From Gemmatimonadaceae bacterium (GTDB lineage Bacteria; Gemmatimonadota; Gemmatimonadetes; Gemmatimonadales; Gemmatimonadaceae): a DNA stretch of 64,000 nt. Each line of letters opens with the position of its first letter. Within the stretch, counting starts at the first letter, position 1. This document shows positions 18,621 to 27,355 of the stretch, piece by piece. The stretch covers positions 1-64,000 of the forward strand of contig DATNEW010000043.1 in the NCBI GenBank assembly GCA_035606695.1, given 5' to 3'. The notes under the pieces are model-generated. The model was not told the DNA's origin. It saw only the letters and a program-made list of their open reading frames with translations, and searched no databases. Both the position numbers and the translations under genes were made by a program.

Positions 18621-21089
18621 ATGGCAACACGGAAAAGCGCGGCGAAGAAGCCTGCGAAGGCAGGCGCCGCGGCGGCAAAAAAGAAGGCGGTGACCAAGGC
18701 GACGGCTCGCCGTGGTCGCGCCAAGGTCGCGGCCTACGTTCCGGAGGACGAGGAGGTCTCGACGCCGGGCGGCAGCGCGCTCGTCATCGTCGAGTCGCCC
18801 GCCAAGGCGAAGACCATCGGGAAGTACCTGGGCCGCGGCTATCGCGTTCGCGCGACGGTCGGGCACATCATGGACTTGCCCGAGAAGAAGCTCGGCATCG
18901 ACGTGGAGAACGGTTTCGCGCCCGATCTGGTGCCGATTCCGGGCAAAGAAAAAACAATCGCCGAATTGAAGAGCGTGGCGAAGGAAAGCAGCCAGGTCTT
19001 CATCGCCACCGACCCGGACCGTGAAGGTGAGGCGATCGCGCAGCACGTCGCGACGCAGATCTCGCCGAAACGCGGCGCGCTCAACGTGCCGATCAAGCGG
19101 GTGCTGTTTCACGAGATCACGAAGGACGCCGTGCAGCGCGCGATTCAGAATGCCGGGCAGATCGACAGCAAGAAGGTCGAAGCCCAGCAGGCCCGTCGTG
19201 TGCTGGACCGTCTCGTCGGGTACAAGGCCTCGCCGGTGTTGTGGAAGACGGTGAAGAAGGGCCTGTCGGCCGGCCGCGTGCAGACTGTTGCGCTGCGGCT
19301 CATCGTCGAACGCGAGCGTGAGATTCGCGCGTTCAAGCCGGTCGAGTACTGGACGATCGAGGCGCAGCTGGAGAAGGACAACCAGCAGTTCACCGCAAAG
19401 CTTCATCACATCGACGGCAAGAAGGCCGAGATCGCGAATCAGGCCGAAGCGCAGCGCATTCTCGACGACCTCAAGGGGCGTAAGAGTTTTGACGTTACAG
19501 AAGTAAAACGCCGCGAACGCCGCAAGAATCCGTCGGCGCCGTTCACGACCTCGACGCTGCAGCAGGAGGGCGCCAAGAAACTGTCGTTCGGCTCGAAGCG
19601 CACCATGCGCGTCGCCCAGGACCTGTACGAAGGCATCGAGCTCGGCGCCGAGGGCGCGGTGGGTCTCATCACCTACATGCGGACCGACTCGACGCGCGTG
19701 GCCGAAAGCGCTGCCAGTCAGGCGCGCGACTATCTGCGTACGCTGTTCGGCGAGGAATTCGTCTGCAAGACGCCGCAGCTGTACGGCGGCAGCGAAAAGT
19801 CGAAGAATACGCAGGACGCGCACGAGGCGATTCGTCCGACCGATCCCACGCGCCGCCCTGACGCCGTGAAGAAGTTCCTGAGCCCCGACCAGTTCAAGCT
19901 CTATCAGCTCGTGTGGCAGCGGTTCATGGCGAGCCAGATGGCGCCGGCGGTCTTCGATACGACCACCGTCGACTTCGACATCCCCGCCGCGTCGCAGCCG
20001 GATATCGGCCGTCGCAGCTATCTCTTCCGGGCGACCGGGTCGATCGTGAAGTTCCAGGGCTTCCTGGCGCTCTATAAGGAAGCGCGCGAAGAAGGCGACT
20101 CCAAGGCGCTCGAGGACGAGCAGGCGCTGCCCGTCGTCGACGTCGGTGAGAAGGTGCCGTGCAAGGGTATCACGCCGAGCCAGCACTTCACCGAGCCGCC
20201 GCCGCGCTTCTCCGAAGCGAGCCTCGTTAAAGAACTCGAACGGCTGGGCATCGGCCGGCCGTCGACGTACGCGTCGATCATCTCGGTGCTCGCCGACCGC
20301 CGCTACGTAGAGCTCAACCAGCGCCGCTTCTTCCCCACCGAGCTCGGCGAGTCCGTCGAGAAGGTGATGGTGAAGCAGTTCCCCGACATCTTCAACGTCG
20401 ACTTCACCTCCGAGATGGAGCAGGAGCTCGACAAGGTCGAAGACGGAGACCTCGGCTGGCAGAAAGTGCTCAAGAACTTCTGGTCGCCGTTCAACTTGCG
20501 GCTGGCCAAAGTAGATGCCCCCTCCCTCATCGCCGAGGCCTACGACCTCTCGACGGTGGCGGATGCGCGCTGTCCGGATTGCGGCGGCAAGCTCGAGCCG
20601 CGCGGCGGCTTCTTCGGACCGTTCCTCGCCTGCGAGAATCATCCGAAGACCTGCAAGTACACGCGGCCGATCAAGGGCGAGAAGGCCAAGCCGGTGATGA
20701 CGGAGCACAAATGTCATCTGTGCAGCGCACCGATGGTCATTCGTCAGGGGCGAAGCGGCCAGTTCCTGGGCTGTAGCACGTTCCCGAAGTGTCGCGGCAC
20801 GCGCTCCATGCCGACCGGCGTCTTCTGTCCGAAGGACGGCGGCGAGCTGGTGGAGCGTCGCTCGCGCAAGCGCGGCACCGCGTTCTACGCGTGCTCGAAT
20901 GAGGATTGCGATTTCGTGGCGTGGAACAAGCCCGTCGCCGAGAAGTGTCCTGAGTGCGGATACATCGGCGCCGAGATGAAGTCTACGAAAGCGCGCGGCG
21001 ATTTCCGGAAGTGTCTCAAGTGCGGTAACGAATGGGACGCGCCGAAGACCGACGAGCCGCTCGAGGATGCCGAGGCGCTCGCGGGGTAG
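18621..21089 (+). CDS. topA: DNA topoisomerase I
   Basis: An 822-residue type IA topoisomerase that relaxes negative supercoils. A Lys/Ala-rich N-terminal tail (residues 1-50) precedes the Toprim domain (ALVIVESPAKAKTIGKYLG and ATDPDREGEAIA). The catalytic Tyr is residue 352 in GLITYMRTDSTR. Four C-terminal four-cysteine zinc ribbons follow (starting CPDCGG, CHLCSA, CPKDGG, CPECGY). No Shine-Dalgarno is seen because a 9-bp tandem repeat runs up to the ATG. A palindromic repeat (21094-21120) separates it from the convergent operon. An AT-rich codon island lies at 19481-19510. Confidence 0.98.
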   Translation: MATRKSAAKKPAKAGAAAAKKKAVTKATARRGRAKVAAYVPEDEEVSTPGGSALVIVESPAKAKTIGKYLGRGYRVRATVGHIMDLPEKKLGIDVENGFAPDLVPIPGKEKTIAELKSVAKESSQVFIATDPDREGEAIAQHVATQISPKRGALNVPIKRVLFHEITKDAVQRAIQNAGQIDSKKVEAQQARRVLDRLVGYKASPVLWKTVKKGLSAGRVQTVALRLIVEREREIRAFKPVEYWTIEAQLEKDNQQFTAKLHHIDGKKAEIANQAEAQRILDDLKGRKSFDVTEVKRRERRKNPSAPFTTSTLQQEGAKKLSFGSKRTMRVAQDLYEGIELGAEGAVGLITYMRTDSTRVAESAASQARDYLRTLFGEEFVCKTPQLYGGSEKSKNTQDAHEAIRPTDPTRRPDAVKKFLSPDQFKLYQLVWQRFMASQMAPAVFDTTTVDFDIPAASQPDIGRRSYLFRATGSIVKFQGFLALYKEAREEGDSKALEDEQALPVVDVGEKVPCKGITPSQHFTEPPPRFSEASLVKELERLGIGRPSTYASIISVLADRRYVELNQRRFFPTELGESVEKVMVKQFPDIFNVDFTSEMEQELDKVEDGDLGWQKVLKNFWSPFNLRLAKVDAPSLIAEAYDLSTVADARCPDCGGKLEPRGGFFGPFLACENHPKTCKYTRPIKGEKAKPVMTEHKCHLCSAPMVIRQGRSGQFLGCSTFPKCRGTRSMPTGVFCPKDGGELVERRSRKRGTAFYACSNEDCDFVAWNKPVAEKCPECGYIGAEMKSTKARGDFRKCLKCGNEWDAPKTDEPLEDAEALAG

Positions 21090-21093
21090 CGCT

Positions 21094-21120
21094 GTCATCC
21101 CGCGCTCCGCTCGGGATGAC
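21094..21120. terminator. Palindromic repeat between convergent genes (GTCATCCCG type)
   Basis: GTCATCCCG and CGGGATGAC arms around CGCTCCGCT. The same arms recur at 39280-39387, also between convergent genes, so this is probably a dispersed repeat serving as a bidirectional terminator. Confidence 0.65.
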
Positions 21121-21125
21121 ACGCT

Positions 21126-21557
21126 TCACCGAAGCGGCTTCGCGCGATCGCCTCGCACGAACAGCATACTGCGCCGTTCTCCACCGTCGATGATCTGCAC
21201 TACGTTCACCTGGTCGTCGAACAGGTCGCAGAGCAGAGAATCGGCGAGTCGCAGCGCGCGCGGCGAACCGTCGAACGTTCCATCGAAGCAAACAAAGACC
21301 ACGTCTCCGGTGTGGCGCACGCCGCATGAGCGCAGCGCAAGCTGCCTGCCTGCGGCGTCGGTAATCGCGAGCCCCGCCGCGACATAATCCCCACGTGACA
21401 GGCGCCGCTTCGCCGCCGCCGTCACATCGTCGGCGAACGCGCGCACGACCGCGCGCACCGAATGCCGCGCCTCGTCCACGGTGAGCTCCGTCATCGTCGT
21501 GTGCAGGGGATGCATGCGCGCGACGAGCATCGCGGCGAACGCGAGGCCGATCACCAT
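21126..21557 (-). CDS. DUF6702-like exported protein
   Basis: 143 residues. A short hydrophobic N-terminus (MVIGLAFAAMLVA) leads to RMHPLHTTMTELTVDEARHS and VRAVVRAFADDV, the HP-H-S/T-x-T-E opening of DUF6702 proteins. It later has DSLLCDLFDDQVNVVQIIDG. Last gene of a five-gene minus-strand operon; it overlaps the HupE-like gene by 7 bases. Function is unknown; in other genomes this family accompanies membrane or metal-related proteins, so a periplasmic accessory role is only a guess. Confidence 0.6.
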   Translation of the reverse strand: MVIGLAFAAMLVARMHPLHTTMTELTVDEARHSVRAVVRAFADDVTAAAKRRLSRGDYVAAGLAITDAAGRQLALRSCGVRHTGDVVFVCFDGTFDGSPRALRLADSLLCDLFDDQVNVVQIIDGGERRSMLFVRGDRAKPLR

Positions 21558-22156
21558 GGCGCGCGCTCCACCGCCCACCGCGACGCGATGACGAATACGG
21601 CGAGCGAAACGCCGACGACGCGTAATCTCAGCGCAGGCCAGCTCGCTCGATGCGCCCGCAATCGCTCGATCACCGCGTCGCAAATCGCCAGAGCCACAGC
21701 CGCCGCGAGCAGCACCACGATCTGTCCGGCCTCGATGCCGACGTTGAAGCCGAACAACGGCAGGGCGACGTGATCCACGAACATCGCGCGGAGATAGGTG
21801 GCGAACCCGGCGCCATGCACCAGCCCGAACACGCCCGCGAACAGCGGGCGATATCGCCCGCTCCACGGCGCTCGCGCACGATCGCTCACCAGCATGTTCT
21901 CGACGCACGTCGCGACGATCGTGAGTGGAATCAGGAACTCGACGACGTTCGAAGGAAGCGTCAACGCGCCGGTCACCGCCAACGCGAGCGTCACCGAGTG
22001 GCCGATCGTGAATGCGGTCACGACCCACAGTGCATCGCGGACGTCGCGCCATCGATAGATGGCCGCGAGCGCGAGGAGAAACAGGATGTGGTCCATCGCC
22101 TCGACGTCGACGATGTGCCGGAAGCCGAGCTGCATGAATGTGGCGAGTGTGCTCAT
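21551..22156 (-). CDS. HupE/UreJ_2-family membrane protein
   Basis: 201 residues with about six membrane segments. FRHIVDVEAMDHILFLLAL and TAFTIGHSVTLALAVTG are the signature of HupE/UreJ_2 proteins, relatives of nickel/cobalt permeases, with conserved His and Asp in the first helices. A later GLVHGAGFATYL is also typical. The ion carried is not known. The start at 22156 overlaps the stop of the TPR gene (ATGA). In the operon it follows DUF4331 proteins and a TPR lipoprotein, a combination that looks like one envelope system. Confidence 0.82.
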   Translation of the reverse strand: MSTLATFMQLGFRHIVDVEAMDHILFLLALAAIYRWRDVRDALWVVTAFTIGHSVTLALAVTGALTLPSNVVEFLIPLTIVATCVENMLVSDRARAPWSGRYRPLFAGVFGLVHGAGFATYLRAMFVDHVALPLFGFNVGIEAGQIVVLLAAAVALAICDAVIERLRAHRASWPALRLRVVGVSLAVFVIASRWAVERAPW

Positions 22157-23400
22157 CGCGCCGCCTCGGTCGTGTTCGAGACGGCTGCCTCGATCGCCGC
22201 GGCGTGGCGCGCGAGCAACGGGTCCTTGGTGCCTTGCCCGAGCGCCATGTGAATCGCCGACAATGCTTCGATATCGCGCCCCTGTTTGTGCAGGGACCAC
22301 GCGAGCAGATCGTACGCGTAAATGTCGCGGCGGCTTTTCATCTCCTTGCGGATGTTGCGCGATACCAATGAGACGCGCCGGTCGTGATCGAGGAGGAACA
22401 AACTCCACGCGCGATGATACGCGCCCGGCTGGTGTGACACCGCCACGTCGAGCGCGCGCGCGAACTCGGCCGCCTTCGCCGTATCGCCCAGTGCGGCGTA
22501 TGCATCGCTGACGATGCCGAGTGTGGCGGGATCCAGGTTCGACGCGATCGAGGCTTCGCCGAAGTGCGCCGCAGCCCGCCAATTACCCCGCGCCGCCGCA
22601 AGACGAGCGAGGCCCGCGAGCACACGATAATCGTTCGGGTTTGCGCGCAAACCGGCCTGATATGCGCTGTCGGCGGCGGCGAACTTCTCGTCGCGCAGCT
22701 CGATGTCGCCCGCGCGCAGCCAGAACCACGCGACCTGCTCGCGCGGCATACCAGGGGTGCGCTGTGCGGTCGCGAGGGCATCGCGCATGTATCGCCGCGC
22801 GGCCTCGGTGTGGCCACGAATCTCCGCCCATCGCGCCAGGCGTGGCGCGACGGCGAGGCTGTGCTTCGCGCTGTCGAGCGAGGCGAAGCCCACCTTCGCT
22901 GAGTCATACGCGCCCAATTCCATCTCGATCTCGGCGACCATGGCGCGAAGTGCGGGCGATGATGGTTCGGAGTCGCGGACACGCTTGGCGACGACGAGCG
23001 CTTCGTCGAAACGATGCTGCGCGAGCAAAGCCGACGCCAGCACCTGCCGCGCGGCCGCGTTGTGCGTCGACCGATTCGCCAACGAGTGGCGTGCCGCCTG
23101 TTCTGCGAGCACGGCGTCGCGTTGATCGCCCGACTGGCGCGCGCGCTCGAGGTACAGCGCGGAGAGATGCGCGAGATCGGCGGCGCCGCTGGGATCGCGC
23201 GCGGCGCGCTCGCGGTAGAACAGGATGTCTGCTTCGAGCACGTCGCGTTCACTCGACGTGGCCGCCTGAATGGTTGGCGGACGAACCTGACGCCGTGACG
23301 AACATCCGCTCGCGCCCGCGACGCATGCGATTCCCGCCAGCGTCAGCATCGCGAGAAGCGCCCTCCCGTCACGCCGCGGAGACACGAGGGCGATGATCAT
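22153..23400 (-). CDS. TPR-repeat lipoprotein
   Basis: 415 residues. The signal peptide ends in GASGCSSRR (lipobox ASGC, Cys about 32). The mature protein consists of helical TPR-type repeats over most of its length (for example DYRVLAGLARLAAARGNW, then LGIVSDAYAALGDTAKAAE). Such proteins act as scaffolds in the periplasm or at the outer membrane. The start MIIALVSPRRDG at 23400 overlaps the preceding stop (ATGA). It is the third gene of the DUF4331-HupE operon. Partners are inferred only from the coupling. Confidence 0.8.
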   Translation of the reverse strand: MIIALVSPRRDGRALLAMLTLAGIACVAGASGCSSRRQVRPPTIQAATSSERDVLEADILFYRERAARDPSGAADLAHLSALYLERARQSGDQRDAVLAEQAARHSLANRSTHNAAARQVLASALLAQHRFDEALVVAKRVRDSEPSSPALRAMVAEIEMELGAYDSAKVGFASLDSAKHSLAVAPRLARWAEIRGHTEAARRYMRDALATAQRTPGMPREQVAWFWLRAGDIELRDEKFAAADSAYQAGLRANPNDYRVLAGLARLAAARGNWRAAAHFGEASIASNLDPATLGIVSDAYAALGDTAKAAEFARALDVAVSHQPGAYHRAWSLFLLDHDRRVSLVSRNIRKEMKSRRDIYAYDLLAWSLHKQGRDIEALSAIHMALGQGTKDPLLARHAAAIEAAVSNTTEAAR

Positions 23401-23972
23401 TTCGGCGAGGCCAGGTAAGGGAATGTCGTGGAGAACGTGCTGTGCGGGCCGACGTTGTCGGTGCAGAGCGGGAGCGCGCCGGGTTTGCACACGGCCTGGG
23501 TCGGATCGAGCAGATCGCTGAACGCGGCCGTCAACGCGGTACCCACGGCGTCGTCGGTGAGCTTGCGACCGCCCCATCCGTTCGCGAGCGCCCACGACAA
23601 CCAACCGGCGGTCGACGCGGCCTTGTCCGTCTGGATGACGAGCATGTCGGGCAGCAGCACCGCGGCGAGCGTGTTCTGCAATGTGGTCGCCTGCGGGCGG
23701 AACTGCGCGATGAAGCCTTTGACGCTTGGCGCGAACGTCGCGACATCGTCGGATGGCCCGATCGCGCCATGGAGCGGGTGATCTCGTTTCGTCAGCAGAA
23801 CTTCGCTGACCAGCGGATTGCCGAGACGCTGGACTTGATCGAACGTCCGCACGCCGGGCGTGCTGGCCGGCGCGGTCGTACCGTTGTCGTCGCCGCACGC
23901 GGCGCCGGCGAGCGCCAAGCCTGCGCAGATGAGGCCAAGGCGACGGCCGAATCGGGCGATATTTACAAACAT
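23397..23972 (-). CDS. DUF4331 C-terminal-half lipoprotein
   Basis: 191 residues with its own lipoprotein signal (lipobox AGAAC, then GDDNGT). VQRLGNPLVSEVLLTKRDH corresponds to the segment that follows the N-terminal domain in full-length DUF4331 proteins (R-x-GNPLVNE). The N-terminal part of DUF4331 is encoded by the preceding gene (24004-24747), so the family is split into two separately exported polypeptides. Two Cys near the C-terminus could pair. Function unknown. Confidence 0.7.
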   Translation of the reverse strand: MFVNIARFGRRLGLICAGLALAGAACGDDNGTTAPASTPGVRTFDQVQRLGNPLVSEVLLTKRDHPLHGAIGPSDDVATFAPSVKGFIAQFRPQATTLQNTLAAVLLPDMLVIQTDKAASTAGWLSWALANGWGGRKLTDDAVGTALTAAFSDLLDPTQAVCKPGALPLCTDNVGPHSTFSTTFPYLASPK

Positions 23973-24003
23973 GAATGAGTACCCTGGAATGAGTTCGGTG
24001 GCG

Positions 24004-24747
24004 TCAACGGCTGATCGTGCCCCACACGCCGAGCTTGGCGTTGCCGCCGGCGGTGAGCGTCGACGCCGGGAGCTCGATGACGATCGAGAGCACGTTGAAT
24101 CCCTTCACGAAGTCCACCGCGGCCGTGGCGGAACGGAACGTCGTGGCGCTCGGCGAGTCTGGAATGGACGAGAGCGGCCCGGTCGATGGCTTGCGATCCG
24201 GCAGCACGCGGAAAAACTGCTCGAGATCGATGAAGAACGGATCCTCGCGTGCGCCGGCGAACACCTGCATGCCGTTCGGCCCGGTCAGCACGGTGTTGAC
24301 CTTGCCGGTGACGACCGGGGTCGACGTCGAGATGGTGTTGCCCATCGAGCCAACGACGTCCGGCGCAACCGGACCGCGTACTTCGACGGTTTGATTCGCG
24401 CCGGTGCCGCTGAACGTCACCTGAATGACACGATCTTCCTTCGCGTCGCCGGTGTTGTCGATCTTGAACTGATACAGCAGGTTCGGATCGAAGCTTGTAT
24501 TCGGCGTTTGTGCCGGCGTCAGAAACGCCCAGCTGTTCATGACCAGGACGACGCTGTTCGTGCTCGCGCCGGGGAACGCATAGACGTCCGTCATGTCCAT
24601 CGACGGATTGAGCTCGACCAACGGATTGTCCTGGTGATCGGATGCGCGCGCGACACCGATGCCGGTGATGCCGGTGGCGACGAGCGCGCCCGCGACGATC
24701 AACGCAGCGATCGTCCGCCGGGGTGTAACGAGGGTGCGGAAACGCAT
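24004..24747 (-). CDS. DUF4331 N-terminal-domain exported protein
   Basis: 247 residues. The signal anchor (TIAALIVAGALVATGITGIG) ends before ASDHQDNPLVELNPSMDMTD and VYAFPG, the SDH-x-D...D-x-TD-x-YAF opening of DUF4331. LLYQFKIDN and DPFFIDLEQFF followed by GFNVLSIVIELP are further family segments. It ends where the family normally continues with the GNPLV-E part, which is in the next gene, 31 bases downstream. MRFRTLV at 24747 is chosen because it begins the basic region of the signal. First gene of the operon 24747 to 21126. Confidence 0.78.
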   Translation of the reverse strand: MRFRTLVTPRRTIAALIVAGALVATGITGIGVARASDHQDNPLVELNPSMDMTDVYAFPGASTNSVVLVMNSWAFLTPAQTPNTSFDPNLLYQFKIDNTGDAKEDRVIQVTFSGTGANQTVEVRGPVAPDVVGSMGNTISTSTPVVTGKVNTVLTGPNGMQVFAGAREDPFFIDLEQFFRVLPDRKPSTGPLSSIPDSPSATTFRSATAAVDFVKGFNVLSIVIELPASTLTAGGNAKLGVWGTISR

Positions 24748-24859
24748 AAGGGCTCTCGTGACTGAAAGGTCAGCACACGACGAGCCCTCGTTGGCCGCAT
24801 CCGCATGCACCCGGCACTCGGCCGAGTGCTGCTGTTACGCCCGCGCCGGGCGATCGGAT

Positions 24860-26083
24860 TTACGGCAGTTTCAGCGAACCATTGACGAGCACCGGCGTCG
24901 TGCTGTTCGTGAACGAGCCGTTGCCCAGCTGTCCGGAGAAGTTGTTGCCCCAGCAGAAGAGCTGAGACGCTGTGTTGATGGCGCATGTGTTTGCGTCGCC
25001 GACGTCGAGCATCTTCACGTTCGATATGCCCGGTACTTTGACCGGCGTGTACGCGCACGTCTCGCTCTGCGTCGTGCCGGAGGCGTTGATGCATCCGTCC
25101 GTCGAAGTGACCGCACCAAGCTCGCCGTGGCTGTTCAATCCCCAACAATAGACGTCGCCGGGGCCCGTGATGCCGCACGTGTGCGAGAAGATGTCGTTCG
25201 CGCGGGTGGCGCGGAGGAGCGTGAACTTCTGGTTCGTCACGACCGCCGTGGGCGACAGATGGAACGACGACGTACCGTCGCCGAGCTGCCCGGAGAAGTT
25301 GTTGCCCCAGCAATAGGCGGTGCCGTCGGTCGCCAATCCACACGTATGCACGGAACCCGACGCGAGCGATGCGAACGCAACGTTTCCCGAGATTCTCCGC
25401 GGCGTCGCGCTGAGCTGTGTGTTCGTTTCGCCGGTCGCCAACTCGGCGTACTGATTGTCGCCCCAGCAATACGTGTCGCCCGAGAGGAGGATTCCGCAGG
25501 CGTGCCAGAAGCCGGCGGAGATCTGGCGGAACTGCAAGTTTCCGGGAATGACCACCGGTGCGGTGCGTTTCAGTGTGTCGCCGGCGCCGAGCTGTCCTCG
25601 GCCGTTTTCGCCCCAGCAGTACGCCGTTCCGGCGCTCGAGAGTCCGCAGCCAAACTTTCTGCCGACCGTGATCGACACGAGCGGAACCGGTACCGCGACA
25701 CGCGACGGTGTCGTGACGATCGCGCCGGTGACGCCCGGCTGGTTGGGATCCTCGCCCCAGCACCACACGGCACCGTTCTGATTCAGGCCGCACGCGGTGA
25801 GGCTGCCCGCCGAGATCGCGACGAACGAATGGCCGCCCGCGAGCGGCGATGGGATGCTCTTGTTCGTGGTCGATGAGTCGCCGAGCTGTCCCTGCGCGTC
25901 GTTGCCCCAGCAGAACGGGACGGCGGTGGCCGTGACGACGCACACGAAGCTCGAGCCGACCGCGAGAGAAGTCGCCGTCGTCGGGGTGACGCCGCGAAAG
26001 CCTCCGGGCGCGGTCGAATCACTTCCGCAGGCGGATAGCAAGGCGGCGACGGCGAGCAGGGCGACGGGAAGGAGCTTGCGCAC
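24860..26083 (-). CDS. RCC1-repeat (seven-bladed propeller) lipoprotein
   Basis: 407 residues. The GTG start at 26083 has AAGGA about 11 bases upstream and opens a signal with lipobox LSAC. Seven repeats each contain a CWG core (FCWGNDAQGQLGD, WCWGEDPN, YCWGENGRGQLGAGD, YCWGDN, YCWGNNFSGQLGDG, YCWGLNSHGELGA, FCWGNNFSGQLGNG). The RCC1/BLIP-II fold with seven units gives a closed propeller. Cysteines recur regularly before WG and at the preceding CG/CV, and could pair. A surface binding or inhibitor role is possible but not shown. Confidence 0.85.
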   Translation of the reverse strand: MRKLLPVALLAVAALLSACGSDSTAPGGFRGVTPTTATSLAVGSSFVCVVTATAVPFCWGNDAQGQLGDSSTTNKSIPSPLAGGHSFVAISAGSLTACGLNQNGAVWCWGEDPNQPGVTGAIVTTPSRVAVPVPLVSITVGRKFGCGLSSAGTAYCWGENGRGQLGAGDTLKRTAPVVIPGNLQFRQISAGFWHACGILLSGDTYCWGDNQYAELATGETNTQLSATPRRISGNVAFASLASGSVHTCGLATDGTAYCWGNNFSGQLGDGTSSFHLSPTAVVTNQKFTLLRATRANDIFSHTCGITGPGDVYCWGLNSHGELGAVTSTDGCINASGTTQSETCAYTPVKVPGISNVKMLDVGDANTCAINTASQLFCWGNNFSGQLGNGSFTNSTTPVLVNGSLKLP

Positions 26084-26205
26084 GATGACGATCCTTGGAA
26101 TGGGTGCCGGAGCACGTACTTTTCTATGGCGTAGCGTTCCGTCGGTCAAGAGTGAATGCTGCTCCCAGCTGTTCCTCGTCTCGTTCCTATTCGTGAGCGA
26201 TCGCC

Positions 26206-27351
26206 ATGCGATTTCGACACGCTCTTGTCCTGCTGCTCTCCGCTCTCGCGCCCGTGTTCGCCGGGGCGGCGCATGCGCAAACCATTGCGCCGCGTCTTTC
26301 CGACAAGGAGCTCTGGCAGCTCAACACCGACTTCTCGGAGCCGAACGGGTATTTCCGCTCCGACAATTTCCTTTCAAATGAGACGGGATTTCAGTGGGTG
26401 ATTCCCGAGTTGAAGCGGCGCATTCCGCCCGGCGGCGTGTACCTCGGCGTCGGGCCCGAGCAGAATTTCACGTACATCGTGGCGTTGCAGCCGAAGATCG
26501 CGTTCATCTTCGACATCCGGCGCGGCAACATGATCGCCCACCTGATGTACAAGGCCCTGTTTGAAACCTCAGCGGATCGCGCGGAGTTCCTGTCGAAGTT
26601 GTTCTCGCGTCCGCGGCCGTCGGGGCTGGATACGGCTTCGACGCCCGCGCAGCTGTTTGCCGCGTACGCCGCGGCGACGCCCGACAGTGCGCTCTTTCGG
26701 CGTCAGCTCGCCGAGATAAAATCGTATCTCACGAAGACGCACGGCTTCGTGATGAACGACAGCGACAGCAAATTGATGGACTACACCTACGGCGCGTTTT
26801 TCGGCGGCGGCCCGGAGATCAGCTACAACTATCCGAATCGATTTGGCGGCGGCGGCTTCGGCCGGGGCGGCATGCCCACCTACGCCACCCTGCAGCAGGC
26901 GACCGATTCGGCTGGAAGGAATTGGGCGTATCTCGCCACCGAAGCCAATTTCCGGTGGTTAAAAGATTTTGAATCAAAGAATCTGCTCGTCCCGATCGTC
27001 GCCGATTTCGCCGGACCCAAGGCCATCCGCTCGGTGGGCCAGTATCTCAAGGACCACCATGCGATCGCATCGGCGTTCTATACCTCGAACGTCGAGCAGT
27101 ATCTGTGGCAGCAGCGCGACGACGCGCAGCGGTTCTATCGCAACGTCGCGACGCTGCCGCTCGACTCGACGAGCACCTTCATTCGCTCGATCGGCGGCGG
27201 CTTTCGCGGATACAACTATCCGGTCGCGTCGCCGCAGGCGCGCCTGGGCGGCCGGCTGCCCTCGGTGATCTGCTCGATCGACGACCTGCTCAAGGCCTTC
27301 ACTGAAGGCCACCTCACCAGCTACGGCGATGTGATCGCATTGTCGAAGTAG
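26206..27351 (+). CDS. Conserved exported protein, unknown function
   Basis: 381 residues with a signal peptide ending in GAAHAQ. Recognisable stretches are FSEPNGYFRSDNFLSNET, PPGGVYLGVGPEQNFTYI and PKIAFIFDIRRGNMIAHLMY. The G-x-G-P-x-Q-N and FDIRRGN segments recall the nucleotide-binding half of a methyltransferase fold, and similar proteins occur as unnamed exported proteins in Leptospira and soil bacteria. A Gly-rich FGGGGFGRGG loop lies mid-protein. It is followed after 4 bases by trmFO. Two AT-rich palindromic codon patches (26713-26730, 26957-26985) stand out from the GC-rich background. Confidence 0.65.
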   Translation: MRFRHALVLLLSALAPVFAGAAHAQTIAPRLSDKELWQLNTDFSEPNGYFRSDNFLSNETGFQWVIPELKRRIPPGGVYLGVGPEQNFTYIVALQPKIAFIFDIRRGNMIAHLMYKALFETSADRAEFLSKLFSRPRPSGLDTASTPAQLFAAYAAATPDSALFRRQLAEIKSYLTKTHGFVMNDSDSKLMDYTYGAFFGGGPEISYNYPNRFGGGGFGRGGMPTYATLQQATDSAGRNWAYLATEANFRWLKDFESKNLLVPIVADFAGPKAIRSVGQYLKDHHAIASAFYTSNVEQYLWQQRDDAQRFYRNVATLPLDSTSTFIRSIGGGFRGYNYPVASPQARLGGRLPSVICSIDDLLKAFTEGHLTSYGDVIALSK

Positions 27352-27355
27352 CCGG

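Noticed and set aside
18570-21122. 850-codon minus-strand frame opposite topA
   Set aside because: Shadow frame; topA motifs on the plus strand are unambiguous.
26713-26730. Transcription terminator inside the gene at 26206
   Set aside because: Only a 6-bp stem with no T-run, in the middle of an intact coding region.
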